NCBI GenBank assembly: GCA_019748195.1
Contig: JAIEPW010000021.1
Coordinates: 24,118-88,117 of the forward strand
Source: Bryobacteraceae bacterium
GTDB lineage: Bacteria > Acidobacteriota > Terriglobia > Bryobacterales > Bryobacteraceae
Reading direction: 5' to 3'
DNA: 64,000 nt
Under the pieces are notes generated by a model. The model was not told the origin of the DNA, ran no database searches, and worked only from the letters and a program-made list of their open reading frames with translations. The position numbers and the translations under genes were made by a program. Each line of letters begins with the position of its first letter. Position 1 is the first letter of the stretch. Below are positions 47,258 through 55,141 of the stretch, piece by piece.

Positions 47258-47470
47258 TGCTATCGGTACGCCCGCCTCACCCGCGGGCGTTGAAAAGGGA
47301 ACCCGGTGAGAATCCGGGACTGCCCCGCAGCGGTAAACAGGAACCAAAGCCGTCTACAAGCACTGGGCGAAAATGGCCCGGGAAGCGGCGGCAAGTAGAA
47401 AACCCGCCTCACCTCAAACAAGGCCGAGCGGAAACGCCTGCAAGTCCGAAGACCTGCCGGTGGTGCGTGG
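47258..47470 (+). promoter_or_regulatory. Cobalamin (B12) riboswitch
   Basis: The core box GGTGAGAATCCGGGACTGCC continues CCGCAGCGGTAA (47305-47336), preceded by AAAAGGGAAC, and the closing box AAGTCCGAAGACCTGCC is at 47442-47458; both are diagnostic of AdoCbl-type aptamers. Between them are the GCACTGGGC and GGGAAGCGG parts. It precedes a TonB-dependent receptor gene, the usual arrangement for B12-repressed import. Ends are approximate. Confidence 0.95.
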
Positions 47471-47484
47471 CGAAACGCCACGCA
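47464..47484 (+). promoter_or_regulatory. Hairpin after the B12 aptamer (possible expression platform)
   Basis: TGCGTGGCG and CGCCACGCA form a perfect 9-bp stem with an AAA loop, 17 bases before AGGGGGAGG (47501-47509), the receptor's Shine-Dalgarno. It has no U-tract, so control is more likely translational. GCCTCACCTC (47406-47415) could pair with the Shine-Dalgarno. The pairing scheme is inference. Confidence 0.45.
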
Positions 47485-47511
47485 TTCCAAGCGACCTTCG
47501 AGGGGGAGGCA

Positions 47512-49902
47512 ATGGCAAAGTCCATTTTGCTGTTCTTTTTCGCTGCCGTTCTGGCGGCCGACACCTACACCATTTCCGGCAGAGTTCTGGACCCGTCCGG
47601 CGCAGCCGTGGCGCAGGCAACCATCACGGCGGTGACACGGTCCAGCGGGCTTCGCGGCACCACGCGTTCCAACGATTCCGGGGAATTCCGGATGACTCTG
47701 TCCCAGGGACACTGGCTGCTGGCGGCCTCGGCCGCCGGACTTGCGAGCGCGATGCCGGAAGCCGTCGATCTAGCACGGGATCTCGTCCGGGATTTGACTC
47801 TGTCGCTGGGCAAAGTGAACTCGGTGGTCTCGGTGACCGCGTCCGGCACGGCGCAACCGGTGGATGAGGTGGCCAAGGCGCTGGATGTAATCACCAGCCA
47901 GGAACTCGATCAGCGCGGCGAGTTTTCGCTGGCCGAAGCAGTCCGCTTGACGCCCGGGGTTCGCAGCACGCAATTAGGCGGACCCGGCGCGTTCACCAGC
48001 ATTTCGATCCGCGGCATGCGCTCGTACCAGACATCGGTGCTGGCGGATGGTTTCCGGCTGCGGGACACAACTGCCACGCAGGGCGAAGCGTCGGGTTACT
48101 TGAGCGACATCCTGCTACTGGACCTGGACCGGGTGGAGATCCTGCGCGGCTCGGGATCGTCGCTTTATGGAACGCACTCGATGGGGGGCGTTTTAAACCT
48201 GGTGACCGATCCGGGGGGCGGGCCGCTGCGCGGATCGTTTCTAGCGGAGGGCGGAGGGCTGGGGTTGCTGCGAACGCAGGCGCGGGCGTCAGGGTCGGCG
48301 GCGAAGGAAAAGCTGCGCTACTCGGCGGGGCTGGGACACCTGAATGTGCCGCGGGGGATAGATGGCGACGACGGGCACCGCAATTCCTCGCTGCAAGGGC
48401 AGGTCCAGTATCTGGCCGGGCCGCGGACGACGCTGCGGGGGCGGTTCTGGATGTCGGATGCGTTTCTGCAGTTGAATACGACGCCGTTCGCGGCTCCCGT
48501 GGCGTTTCTGCCACCATCGCAGGTGGTTCCAGCGCAGGCGTTGTCCGCGGCTCAGGTCCGGCGAGCGGAATCGGGACTGCCGATTGACTGGACCGGCGCG
48601 ACGTTCGCGCCGTCGTTGAACGACCCGGATTCCCGGCGCTCCGCGCGGCTCTACAACGGACTTGGCGGGATCACGCAGGAGTTTGGGCGTGGGGCGTCGC
48701 TGCGCTTGGACTATCAAGGTCTGGCGACAAGCCGCGACAATCGCGACGGGCCGGCGGGGGTACGTTTTCAGCCGACGTTCTCCAACTCGAACTTATTCGA
48801 TGGTCGCATTGACGTGCTGGCAGCGCGAGCGGATACGCCCCTGGGGCGCGCGCAACTGCTATCGGGAGGATACGAGTTCGAGCGGGAGCGTTTCGACAAT
48901 CTAGCATCGGAGCAGGAGGCGGGGAATGCGCTAAGGGCCCGCACGGTGATCGCGCAGCGCAGCCAAAGTCTGTTTGTGCAGGATCAGATCCGGCTGTTGG
49001 ACAGCCGGCTGCTAATCTCGCTGTCGGGGCGCTGGCAGACATTCGCGCTGACGGCGCCGCGGTTTGAGGGAGGTCCCCCGGCCTATCCGGCGGGAGGCAA
49101 TCCGGCGCCGCCGGATGCGCTTACAGGTGACGTCGCGGCAGCCTACTTTATTGCCGCCACGGGCACTAAGTTCCGCGCCCATGGCGGGAACTCCTATCGC
49201 GCGCCGTCGCTGTTCGAGCGGTATGGGACCGGGTTCTTCGGCGGGTTTTTCAGCCCATACGGCGACCCTCGCCTACGCCCGGAACGGACGCTGGGCATGG
49301 ATGTGGGTGTGGATCAGTACTTGGCGGGAGCGCGCGTCCGGCTGAGCGCCACGTATTTCTACACGCGCCTGCAGGAGGTGATCCAATTCGACTTCAGCGG
49401 GCTGATCGACGCGGCAACAGATCCGTTCGGCCGCTTCGGCGGCTATTTGAATACTCGGGGAGGTCTGGCGCGCGGGGTGGAGGTGAGCGCCGAAGCCCGT
49501 CCGTGGAGCGGGATGTCGCTGCGGAGCTCATATACGCACACGAACGCGCGGGAGCGGAACTCGGTTCTACAGGGCGGCTCGGTACGCACGCTTCGGGTGT
49601 TCGAGCATATGGGGACTCTGACGGCGACCCAGCGTCTGGGACGAAGCATCGACGCGACCTTCGATCTGTTTGCCGCGTCGAGTTACCTGGGTCCATTCTT
49701 CGCGGGGTCCGGCACGCGGGCATTTCGCTTTGACGGCCCTCGAAAGGCCGACTTGATGGTGCAATACACGAGACCGTTGTCGGAGCGGACGAAGTTGCAG
49801 GTCTATACGCGACTGGAGAACCTGGCGAACCAGCGGTTTTATGAGGACGGGTTCCGCACGCCGCGGTTCTGGGGGGTGGGTGGGGTTCGGCTGCTGTTCT
49901 GA
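47512..49902 (+). CDS. TonB-dependent receptor, BtuB-like, B12-regulated
   Basis: 796 residues from ATG 47512 after a very strong Shine-Dalgarno. A signal peptide (KSILLFFFAAVLAA) is followed by a carboxypeptidase-regulatory-like domain (about 18-95, YTISGRVLDPSGAAVAQATI), the plug (about 105-220, VTASGTAQPVDEVAKALDVI to GTHSMGGVLNLVTD) and a 22-strand barrel ending RFWGVGGVRLLF with terminal Phe. Outer-membrane import of cobalamin or a related corrinoid is inferred from the riboswitch. It is larger than E. coli BtuB (594 mature residues) because of the extra N-terminal domain. No ABC importer genes follow. Confidence 0.9.
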   Translation: MAKSILLFFFAAVLAADTYTISGRVLDPSGAAVAQATITAVTRSSGLRGTTRSNDSGEFRMTLSQGHWLLAASAAGLASAMPEAVDLARDLVRDLTLSLGKVNSVVSVTASGTAQPVDEVAKALDVITSQELDQRGEFSLAEAVRLTPGVRSTQLGGPGAFTSISIRGMRSYQTSVLADGFRLRDTTATQGEASGYLSDILLLDLDRVEILRGSGSSLYGTHSMGGVLNLVTDPGGGPLRGSFLAEGGGLGLLRTQARASGSAAKEKLRYSAGLGHLNVPRGIDGDDGHRNSSLQGQVQYLAGPRTTLRGRFWMSDAFLQLNTTPFAAPVAFLPPSQVVPAQALSAAQVRRAESGLPIDWTGATFAPSLNDPDSRRSARLYNGLGGITQEFGRGASLRLDYQGLATSRDNRDGPAGVRFQPTFSNSNLFDGRIDVLAARADTPLGRAQLLSGGYEFERERFDNLASEQEAGNALRARTVIAQRSQSLFVQDQIRLLDSRLLISLSGRWQTFALTAPRFEGGPPAYPAGGNPAPPDALTGDVAAAYFIAATGTKFRAHGGNSYRAPSLFERYGTGFFGGFFSPYGDPRLRPERTLGMDVGVDQYLAGARVRLSATYFYTRLQEVIQFDFSGLIDAATDPFGRFGGYLNTRGGLARGVEVSAEARPWSGMSLRSSYTHTNARERNSVLQGGSVRTLRVFEHMGTLTATQRLGRSIDATFDLFAASSYLGPFFAGSGTRAFRFDGPRKADLMVQYTRPLSERTKLQVYTRLENLANQRFYEDGFRTPRFWGVGGVRLLF

Positions 49903-49916
49903 TGGCGTGCGGGCGA

Positions 49917-51554
49917 TTAGTGATAAATGCCCGGCGCCTCGTGGCCGAGCTTCTGGACGTACTCCACGTACGAGCCTGGGTACACCAGGGGGTTGCGATC
50001 CAGTCCGCTTTCTCCTCCCAGTTCCAGCACGCGGGTGCCGAGCGACTTCAGGAACATGCGGTCGTGTGAGACGAAGACCATGGTGCCCTCGAAGTCCTTG
50101 AGGGCATCCACCAACATCTCCTTCGTCGCGAGGTCCAGGTGGTTGGTGGGCTCATCCAGCACCAGCAGGTTGGGCGGATCGTAGAGCATGCGGGCCATGG
50201 CCAATCGCGATTTCTCGCCGCCGGAAAGAGCGCGAATGCGCTTGTCGACATCCTCTCCGGAGAACTGAAACGCCCCGGCGAGGGTGCGGAGGGCGCCCAG
50301 GCTGTCCTGTGGGAAATCGCGCTGCAGTTGCTCGATCACCGTCAGGTCCGGGTTCAGGACATCGAGCGACTGCTGAGCGAAGTAGCCCATGCGCAGGCTC
50401 GCGCCGAGGCGTATCGTCCCTGAATCGGGAGCAGTGGCGCCCGCGAGCATCTTCAGCAGAGTGCTCTTGCCGGCGCCGTTGCGTCCCATGACCGCCCAGC
50501 GTTCGCCGCGGCGGATGGTCAGGCTGAAACCCTGATAGATGGCGCGCGCACCGTAACTCTTGTGGACATCCTCGATCACGGCCACCTGATCGCCGGAACG
50601 GGGCGGGACGCGGAACTCAAATTTCACCACCTGCCGCTTCTTGGGCAGTTCCAGCTTCTCGATCTTGTCCAGCGCCTTGATGCGGCTCTGGACTTGCGCA
50701 GCCTTCGCGGCGTGGGTCTTGAAGCGCTCGATGAACCGTTGCTCCTTGGCGAGCATCGCCTGCTGGCGAGCGAACGCGGCCTGCTGGTTGTTCTCCCGTA
50801 TCTCCCGCTCGCGTTCGTAGAAGTCGTAGTTGCCGGAATAGCTGACGATCTCTCCGCTGTCGATTTCGGCGATCTTGGTGACGATGCGGTTCATGAACTC
50901 GCGGTCGTGCGAAGTCATCAGCAGCGCGCCAGGATACGACTTCAAGAACTGCTCCAGCCAGATGATGGACTCGATGTCCAGGTGATTCGTGGGCTCATCC
51001 ATCAACAGCACGTCAGGACGGCCCAGCAGCACGCGGGCTAGCGCGACCCGCATCTTCCAGCCGCCGGACAGTGCTCCTACATCGCCATCGATCTGCTCGT
51101 CGAGGAATCCGAGTCCGTGGAGGACCTCGCGAGCCTGAGCCTCCAGCGCGTAGCCTCCCAGGTGATCGTACTCCTCCTGCACCTCGCCGAAGCGCTGCAG
51201 GATTTTGTCCATGTCTCCGGCGCGATCCGGGTCGCCCATGGCGTGCTGTAGTTCCTCGAGTTCGTGATGCAGGCCGCCTACGCGTCCGCTGCCGGCGATC
51301 GCCTCGTCCAGCACGGAGCGGCCCTTCATCTCCTCCACGTCCTGCCGGAAATAGCCGATGGTCAGCTTTCTGGGAATAGAGACCTCGTCGTCGTCGGGCT
51401 GCTCCTCGCCGGTGATCATGCGCAGCAGGGTGGTCTTGCCGGCGCCATTGGGACCTACCAGGCCGACCTTTTCACCAGGATTCAACTGGAAAGAGGCGTC
51501 GACGAAGATGAGCTGCTTGCCGTACTGCTTTTGGATATTCGCGAAGGAGATCAT
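49917..51554 (-). CDS. ABC-F family ATPase
   Basis: 545 residues with two ABC domains and no membrane part. Walker A motifs are GPNGAGKTT and GRNGAGKST; signatures LSGGWKMRVALARVL and LSGGEKSRLAMARML; Walker B LLMDEPTNHLD and LVLDEPTNHLD. The charged P-site linker lies at about 245-320. ABC-F proteins act on stalled ribosomes; this one looks like the Uup/YbiT/YfmR type rather than a known resistance type. The ATG has no Shine-Dalgarno and sits directly behind a hairpin and inside the stop of a 44-codon frame. Confidence 0.93.
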   Translation of the reverse strand: MISFANIQKQYGKQLIFVDASFQLNPGEKVGLVGPNGAGKTTLLRMITGEEQPDDDEVSIPRKLTIGYFRQDVEEMKGRSVLDEAIAGSGRVGGLHHELEELQHAMGDPDRAGDMDKILQRFGEVQEEYDHLGGYALEAQAREVLHGLGFLDEQIDGDVGALSGGWKMRVALARVLLGRPDVLLMDEPTNHLDIESIIWLEQFLKSYPGALLMTSHDREFMNRIVTKIAEIDSGEIVSYSGNYDFYEREREIRENNQQAAFARQQAMLAKEQRFIERFKTHAAKAAQVQSRIKALDKIEKLELPKKRQVVKFEFRVPPRSGDQVAVIEDVHKSYGARAIYQGFSLTIRRGERWAVMGRNGAGKSTLLKMLAGATAPDSGTIRLGASLRMGYFAQQSLDVLNPDLTVIEQLQRDFPQDSLGALRTLAGAFQFSGEDVDKRIRALSGGEKSRLAMARMLYDPPNLLVLDEPTNHLDLATKEMLVDALKDFEGTMVFVSHDRMFLKSLGTRVLELGGESGLDRNPLVYPGSYVEYVQKLGHEAPGIYH

Positions 51555-51685
51555 GAGGAGCGGTTTCGAGGGGGTAAACCGCTATTGTCGCCGATCGGCG
51601 CGTGCCGCGCCGGAAACACACCCGCCCTGGGCCGCCGGTTCACGGGCTCGAATCGTGAACCGGCAGCCTCAGGCGAGGCCTTCAC
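51551..51685 (-). CDS. 44-codon frame coupling the permease and ABC-F genes
   Basis: GTG 51685 overlaps the permease stop (GTGA) and the TGA overlaps the ABC-F ATG (ATGA). It encodes VKASPEAAGSRFEPVNRRPR, then AGVFPARHAPIGDN and SGLPPRNRSS. The last ten codons form the hairpin at 51559-51583. No homologue recognised. It could be a leader or coupling peptide for the ABC-F gene; chance is also possible because stop codons are rare in this GC-rich DNA. Confidence 0.35.
   Translation of the reverse strand: MKASPEAAGSRFEPVNRRPRAGVFPARHAPIGDNSGLPPRNRSS
51559..51583 (-). promoter_or_regulatory. Hairpin immediately before the ABC-F start codon
   Basis: AGCGGTTT and AAACCGCT (minus strand) form a perfect 8-bp stem around a 9-base pyrimidine-rich loop, only four bases before the ATG. 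The palindrome CGCCGATCGGCG lies just upstream (51589-51600). Position suggests control of initiation or attenuation; unproven. Confidence 0.4.
51634..51664 (-). terminator. Strong hairpin after the permease gene
   Basis: GCCGGTTCACG (51634-51644) and CGTGAACCGGC (51654-51664) make a perfect 11-bp stem, 18 bases after the permease stop. No U-tract follows on the minus strand, so it may be an attenuator-type or processing hairpin rather than a simple terminator. Confidence 0.4.
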
Positions 51686-54105
51686 TCGGAGCGAAGAACG
51701 ATGGCCGGGTCCAGGCGAGCGGCGCGCCGGGCGGGAAGATAGCTCGCCGAAAGGGCGAGCGCTCCCAATCCAAGCGCGACGGCGGCCAAGGTCGGGAAGT
51801 CGAAACCCGGCGTCGAAAACAGCATGGAGGCGTAGAGGCGGGAAAGCGCGAGGGAGCCGGCGCCTCCGGCGATCAGGCCCCCGGCCCAGGTCACCGCGCC
51901 CTGCCGCAGGAACAATCCGGTGATCTGCATGGGCTCGGCGCCCAGGGCCATGCGGACTCCGACTTCGCGCACGCGCTGCGTGACGGAGTACGAGATCACG
52001 GCGTATAACCCCAAGCCGGACAACAGGACGCATACCGTCGAGAACAGCGCCAGCAGCCACAGCGAGAATCGCCGCGCTGCCAGTGTGCGCGCGAGCAGAC
52101 TCTCCATGGTCGACACGTTGGACACGGGCTGGTTCGGATCCAGTTCCTGAACCGCCGCGCGCAAGCCCGGCGCAAGCTCTTCCGGCTTGCCGCCCGCGGC
52201 CTTGATGACGACCCCCATGGAGTGGTTCGCGGGACGCGGACGCTGCGGCAGAGGCGCGTAGACCTGCCCGCGCGTAGCGACTTCCAGGCCGTCGTTATGA
52301 ATCGGTCCCACAACGCCCACGATGGTGGACCAGGGCAGCCCGATCTGGGGCGATCCGGGCTGGATCACCTTACCCAGTGGATCCTCGCCCGGAAAGTAGG
52401 TTTTGGCCACGGTCTCGTCCACGATCACGACCGGAGGCGCGCCGGCGGAATCCGCGTCCGTGAATTCGCGCCCGGAGAGCAGCGGGATGCCGGCCACGCG
52501 GAAATAATTTGGACTAATGGCGCGATGGTCCACCTGGGTGACGCGCTGGCGGTCGTCGGGGACATTGCGCAACTGCACCGGGCCGGTCATCAAGGATCCG
52601 TCCAGGGGCAGACGGTTGATCACCGCGGCGTTTTCGACACCAGGCTGATTCTTCAGGCGTTCCAGGAGGCGCGCGAAGAAGTCCGAGATCTGCTCGTTCG
52701 AAGCGTACTTGGAGGGCGGAAGGGCGACGCGCGCGGTCAGCAAGCCGGCCGGCTGGAAACCGAGCGGAGTCGCCAGCACATTGGCGAAGCTGCGAAGCAG
52801 AAGTCCGGAGGCGATCAGGACCACGACCGCGAGGCCCAATTGCGCCGTCGCCAGAATCTGGCGGGCGCGGTTGGATCCCGCGTTGGCGCCCTCGCCTCGC
52901 GTCCTCAGCCCGGAAGCGAGATCGCCGCGGGCGGCGCTACAGGCAGGCAGGAGCCCGAACAGAACCGCGGTGAGCACGGTAATCAGCAAAGCGAGAGCCA
53001 ATGTCGGAAGGTCCAGGCGGGCGCGATCGAGATTCGCGATTCCCTGCGGGGCGATCCGCACCACGGCCGCCAGGAGGGCGCGCGCCAGCAGCACTCCGGC
53101 AAGCCCGCCGGTGATGGCCAGCAGGAAGCTCTCCGCGAAGAGCTGGCGGATCAACGTGCCCGCCGCGCCGCCCAGCGCGGAGCGGATCCGGAACTCCTGA
53201 GCCCGCGCGGTCAGCCGGGCGATCATCAGGTTCGCGATGTTGGCGCACACGAGAAGCAGCAGCAACGCCACGGCCGCGCCGAGCAGCTTCAGAGCGGGCC
53301 GCACCGCTCCCGACGTTCGCTGGTTCCAGGGGACCACCGCCGCGTCGATGTTCCGGTTCAGTCTCGGATGCTCCTGGCGTAATTGCGTGGCGAGATCGCG
53401 CGCTTCGCCATGTGCCGCCCTGAGCGAGACACCAGGGGCGAGCCTCGCCCAACCACGGTACCGATGGACGAACCGCGCCTGGATTTCCTGCGGATCGATC
53501 ACCAGCGGAGTCCAGACATCCACGCCGGAGTCCGGAAAGCCAAAGCGGGGCGGCATGACTCCGATCACCGTGTAGGACGCGCCGTCGATCAGCACGCTTT
53601 TGCCCACGATCGCCCGATCCGCCGCGAACCGGCGGGTCCACAGGCCGTTCGACAGCAGCAGCACGCGATTCTTGCCTGGCTGCTCCAGTTCCGCGGAAAA
53701 GGTTCGTCCGAGCAGCGCGGGCACGCCGAGCAGTTCGAACGCGGACGCCGTGGTCGAGAGGGCGACCAGGCGCTCCGGGTTGCCGTCCCCGGTGATGTTC
53801 AACGCTCCCCGGCTAAAAAGTGCGAATTCGCGCAGGGTGCGCGCCCGCTGCCGGAAATCGAGGTAGTCGGCGGCCTTGACCGGGAAGCTGGATGCCGCCT
53901 GCCCGTCCATGGTCCTGGACTCGAATTCCACGATGGAGCCGGGATCGCGGAAGGGCGGCACATCCCACAGGACCGCGCGAGAGACGCTGAGGATGGTTGT
54001 AATCGAGGCGATGCCAACCGAGAGCATCAGAATCACGAACAACGAATAGCCGGGGCTGCGAAGTAGCACTCGCACGCCGTAGCGGACGTCACCGATCCAA
54101 TTCAC
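51682..54105 (-). CDS. ADOP/MacB-type ABC transporter permease
   Basis: 807 residues from GTG 54105. It has two MacB_PCD-FtsX units: a first TM (RSPGYSLFVILMLSVGIASI), a periplasmic core, three helices near 265-400, then a second TM, core and three helices to the C-terminus. This double-FtsX architecture is the ADOP family, highly expanded in acidobacteria. No dedicated ABC ATPase gene is adjacent; the neighbouring ABC-F ATPase is soluble and not a transporter ATPase. Probably a MacB-like mechanotransducing exporter of unknown substrate. Confidence 0.92.
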   Translation of the reverse strand: MNWIGDVRYGVRVLLRSPGYSLFVILMLSVGIASITTILSVSRAVLWDVPPFRDPGSIVEFESRTMDGQAASSFPVKAADYLDFRQRARTLREFALFSRGALNITGDGNPERLVALSTTASAFELLGVPALLGRTFSAELEQPGKNRVLLLSNGLWTRRFAADRAIVGKSVLIDGASYTVIGVMPPRFGFPDSGVDVWTPLVIDPQEIQARFVHRYRGWARLAPGVSLRAAHGEARDLATQLRQEHPRLNRNIDAAVVPWNQRTSGAVRPALKLLGAAVALLLLLVCANIANLMIARLTARAQEFRIRSALGGAAGTLIRQLFAESFLLAITGGLAGVLLARALLAAVVRIAPQGIANLDRARLDLPTLALALLITVLTAVLFGLLPACSAARGDLASGLRTRGEGANAGSNRARQILATAQLGLAVVVLIASGLLLRSFANVLATPLGFQPAGLLTARVALPPSKYASNEQISDFFARLLERLKNQPGVENAAVINRLPLDGSLMTGPVQLRNVPDDRQRVTQVDHRAISPNYFRVAGIPLLSGREFTDADSAGAPPVVIVDETVAKTYFPGEDPLGKVIQPGSPQIGLPWSTIVGVVGPIHNDGLEVATRGQVYAPLPQRPRPANHSMGVVIKAAGGKPEELAPGLRAAVQELDPNQPVSNVSTMESLLARTLAARRFSLWLLALFSTVCVLLSGLGLYAVISYSVTQRVREVGVRMALGAEPMQITGLFLRQGAVTWAGGLIAGGAGSLALSRLYASMLFSTPGFDFPTLAAVALGLGALALSASYLPARRAARLDPAIVLRSE

Positions 54106-54155
54106 TAATCACCCCTCCAGATTGCTGGATTCCAGGATAGGGCGTCGCCATCGAT

Positions 54156-54185
54156 TTAACAAACAGAACGTTTTCATGCTATATA
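54156..54185 (+). promoter_or_regulatory. Predicted promoter of the MetR-like regulator
   Basis: TTAACA (54156-54161) and TATATA (54180-54185) are 18 bases apart, in an AT-rich patch. Transcription would start near 54192, downstream of the in-frame ATG at 54176 but upstream of ATG 54212, supporting the latter as translation start. Confidence 0.5.
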
Positions 54186-54198
54186 TTGAGAAGTTCAA
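54186..54198. promoter_or_regulatory. LysR-type box TTGA-N5-TCAA
   Basis: TTGAGAAGTTCAA is a perfect dyad with 4-base arms and the T-N11-A form. It overlaps the predicted start site, so the regulator may repress itself. It resembles MetR boxes (TGAA-N5-TTCA) loosely. Confidence 0.45.
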
Positions 54199-54211
54199 TG
54201 ACGCTCGCGCG

Positions 54212-55135
54212 ATGATAGAACCAAAATACCTTCGCCTGGTGGATGCGATTCTCCGTGAGGGAACCCTGACGCGCGCGGCAATTCACCTGCATCTTTCGCA
54301 GTCGGCCGCCAGTTGTCAGTTGAAGGAGCTGGAGACAAGGCTCGGCGGCAAGTTGTTCCGCAGGCAAGGCCGCAGCCTGATTCCCGGCGATGCAGCGCGC
54401 CGAATGCAGGCGGCGGCGCAGCGGATTCTTCCGGAACTCGACTCGCTGGGGCGCGAGCTGGAGGACCTGCTGCAGCACCGCCGTTCCACGATTCGAATCG
54501 CCACCGAGTGTTCCACGGCCTACCACTGGCTGACACCGGTGCTACGGCGGCTGCGCACGAATAAACGTTTCGCCGAGATCCAGGTCGACATGGTTCCGGA
54601 AGCGCGCTGGCACCCCATCCAGGCTCTTTTCGAGGGCCGGCTGGATCTGGCGATCACCCCCGAGGCGCCGAAGGATAAGCGATTGTTGGGCTGGCCCCTG
54701 GTGGAGGACGAGCTGATGCTTCTCGTCCCCGCGGGTCATCCGTTGAGTCAAAGACGGATTGTGTTCGCTCGCGACTTCGCAGGCGAGCACCTGATTACGT
54801 TTGACGCGCCTCCGGGCCATCTGAACATCTTTAAAAACGTGCTGTACCCGGCCCATGTCACGCCGAAGCGCGTGTCGCGGGTGCAGTTCACGGAGGCAAT
54901 CCTGGAGATGGTGAGCGCCGGCATGGGGGTTACGGTGATGGCGCCCTGGCTGGCGCTGCCGTTCCTGGAATCGGGCGCACTGACGTCGGTCCGCATTTCC
55001 GGTCCGGGAATGAAGCGGAACTGGCGCCTGTATGCGCTGAGCGGATCCCCGCAACCGCAACTGGAGTTCGCGGCCGCCGTGTCCCAGGCGATGAACAAGA
55101 CCGAGATTCCGCCGCTGCGGCGGGTGCCGGCCTGA
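54212..55135 (+). CDS. LysR family regulator, MetR-like
   Basis: 307 residues from ATG 54212 (MIEPKYLRLVDAILREGTLT), chosen because the family begins this way and the promoter lies upstream; the open frame reaches back to 54122. The winged helix covers about 1-60 (TRAAIHLHLSQSAASCQLKELE), the effector domain about 90-300. The start MIEPKYLRLVDAI and the AAIHLHLSQSAAS helix resemble MetR, which senses homocysteine; no methionine genes are nearby. It is divergent from the ADOP permease gene, a possible target. Confidence 0.88.
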   Translation: MIEPKYLRLVDAILREGTLTRAAIHLHLSQSAASCQLKELETRLGGKLFRRQGRSLIPGDAARRMQAAAQRILPELDSLGRELEDLLQHRRSTIRIATECSTAYHWLTPVLRRLRTNKRFAEIQVDMVPEARWHPIQALFEGRLDLAITPEAPKDKRLLGWPLVEDELMLLVPAGHPLSQRRIVFARDFAGEHLITFDAPPGHLNIFKNVLYPAHVTPKRVSRVQFTEAILEMVSAGMGVTVMAPWLALPFLESGALTSVRISGPGMKRNWRLYALSGSPQPQLEFAAAVSQAMNKTEIPPLRRVPA

Positions 55136-55141
55136 CGAGTT

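Noticed and set aside
51634..51664. T-arm of a tRNA
   Set aside because: GGTTCACGGGCTCGAATCGTG looks loosely like a TPsiC arm, but the loop and the missing acceptor, D and anticodon arms rule out a tRNA.
51682..54105. ABC-F ATPase as the energy subunit of the ADOP permease
   Set aside because: ABC-F proteins have two fused ATPase domains with a ribosome-interaction linker and do not energise membrane permeases. Adjacency is therefore not evidence for a transporter pair.
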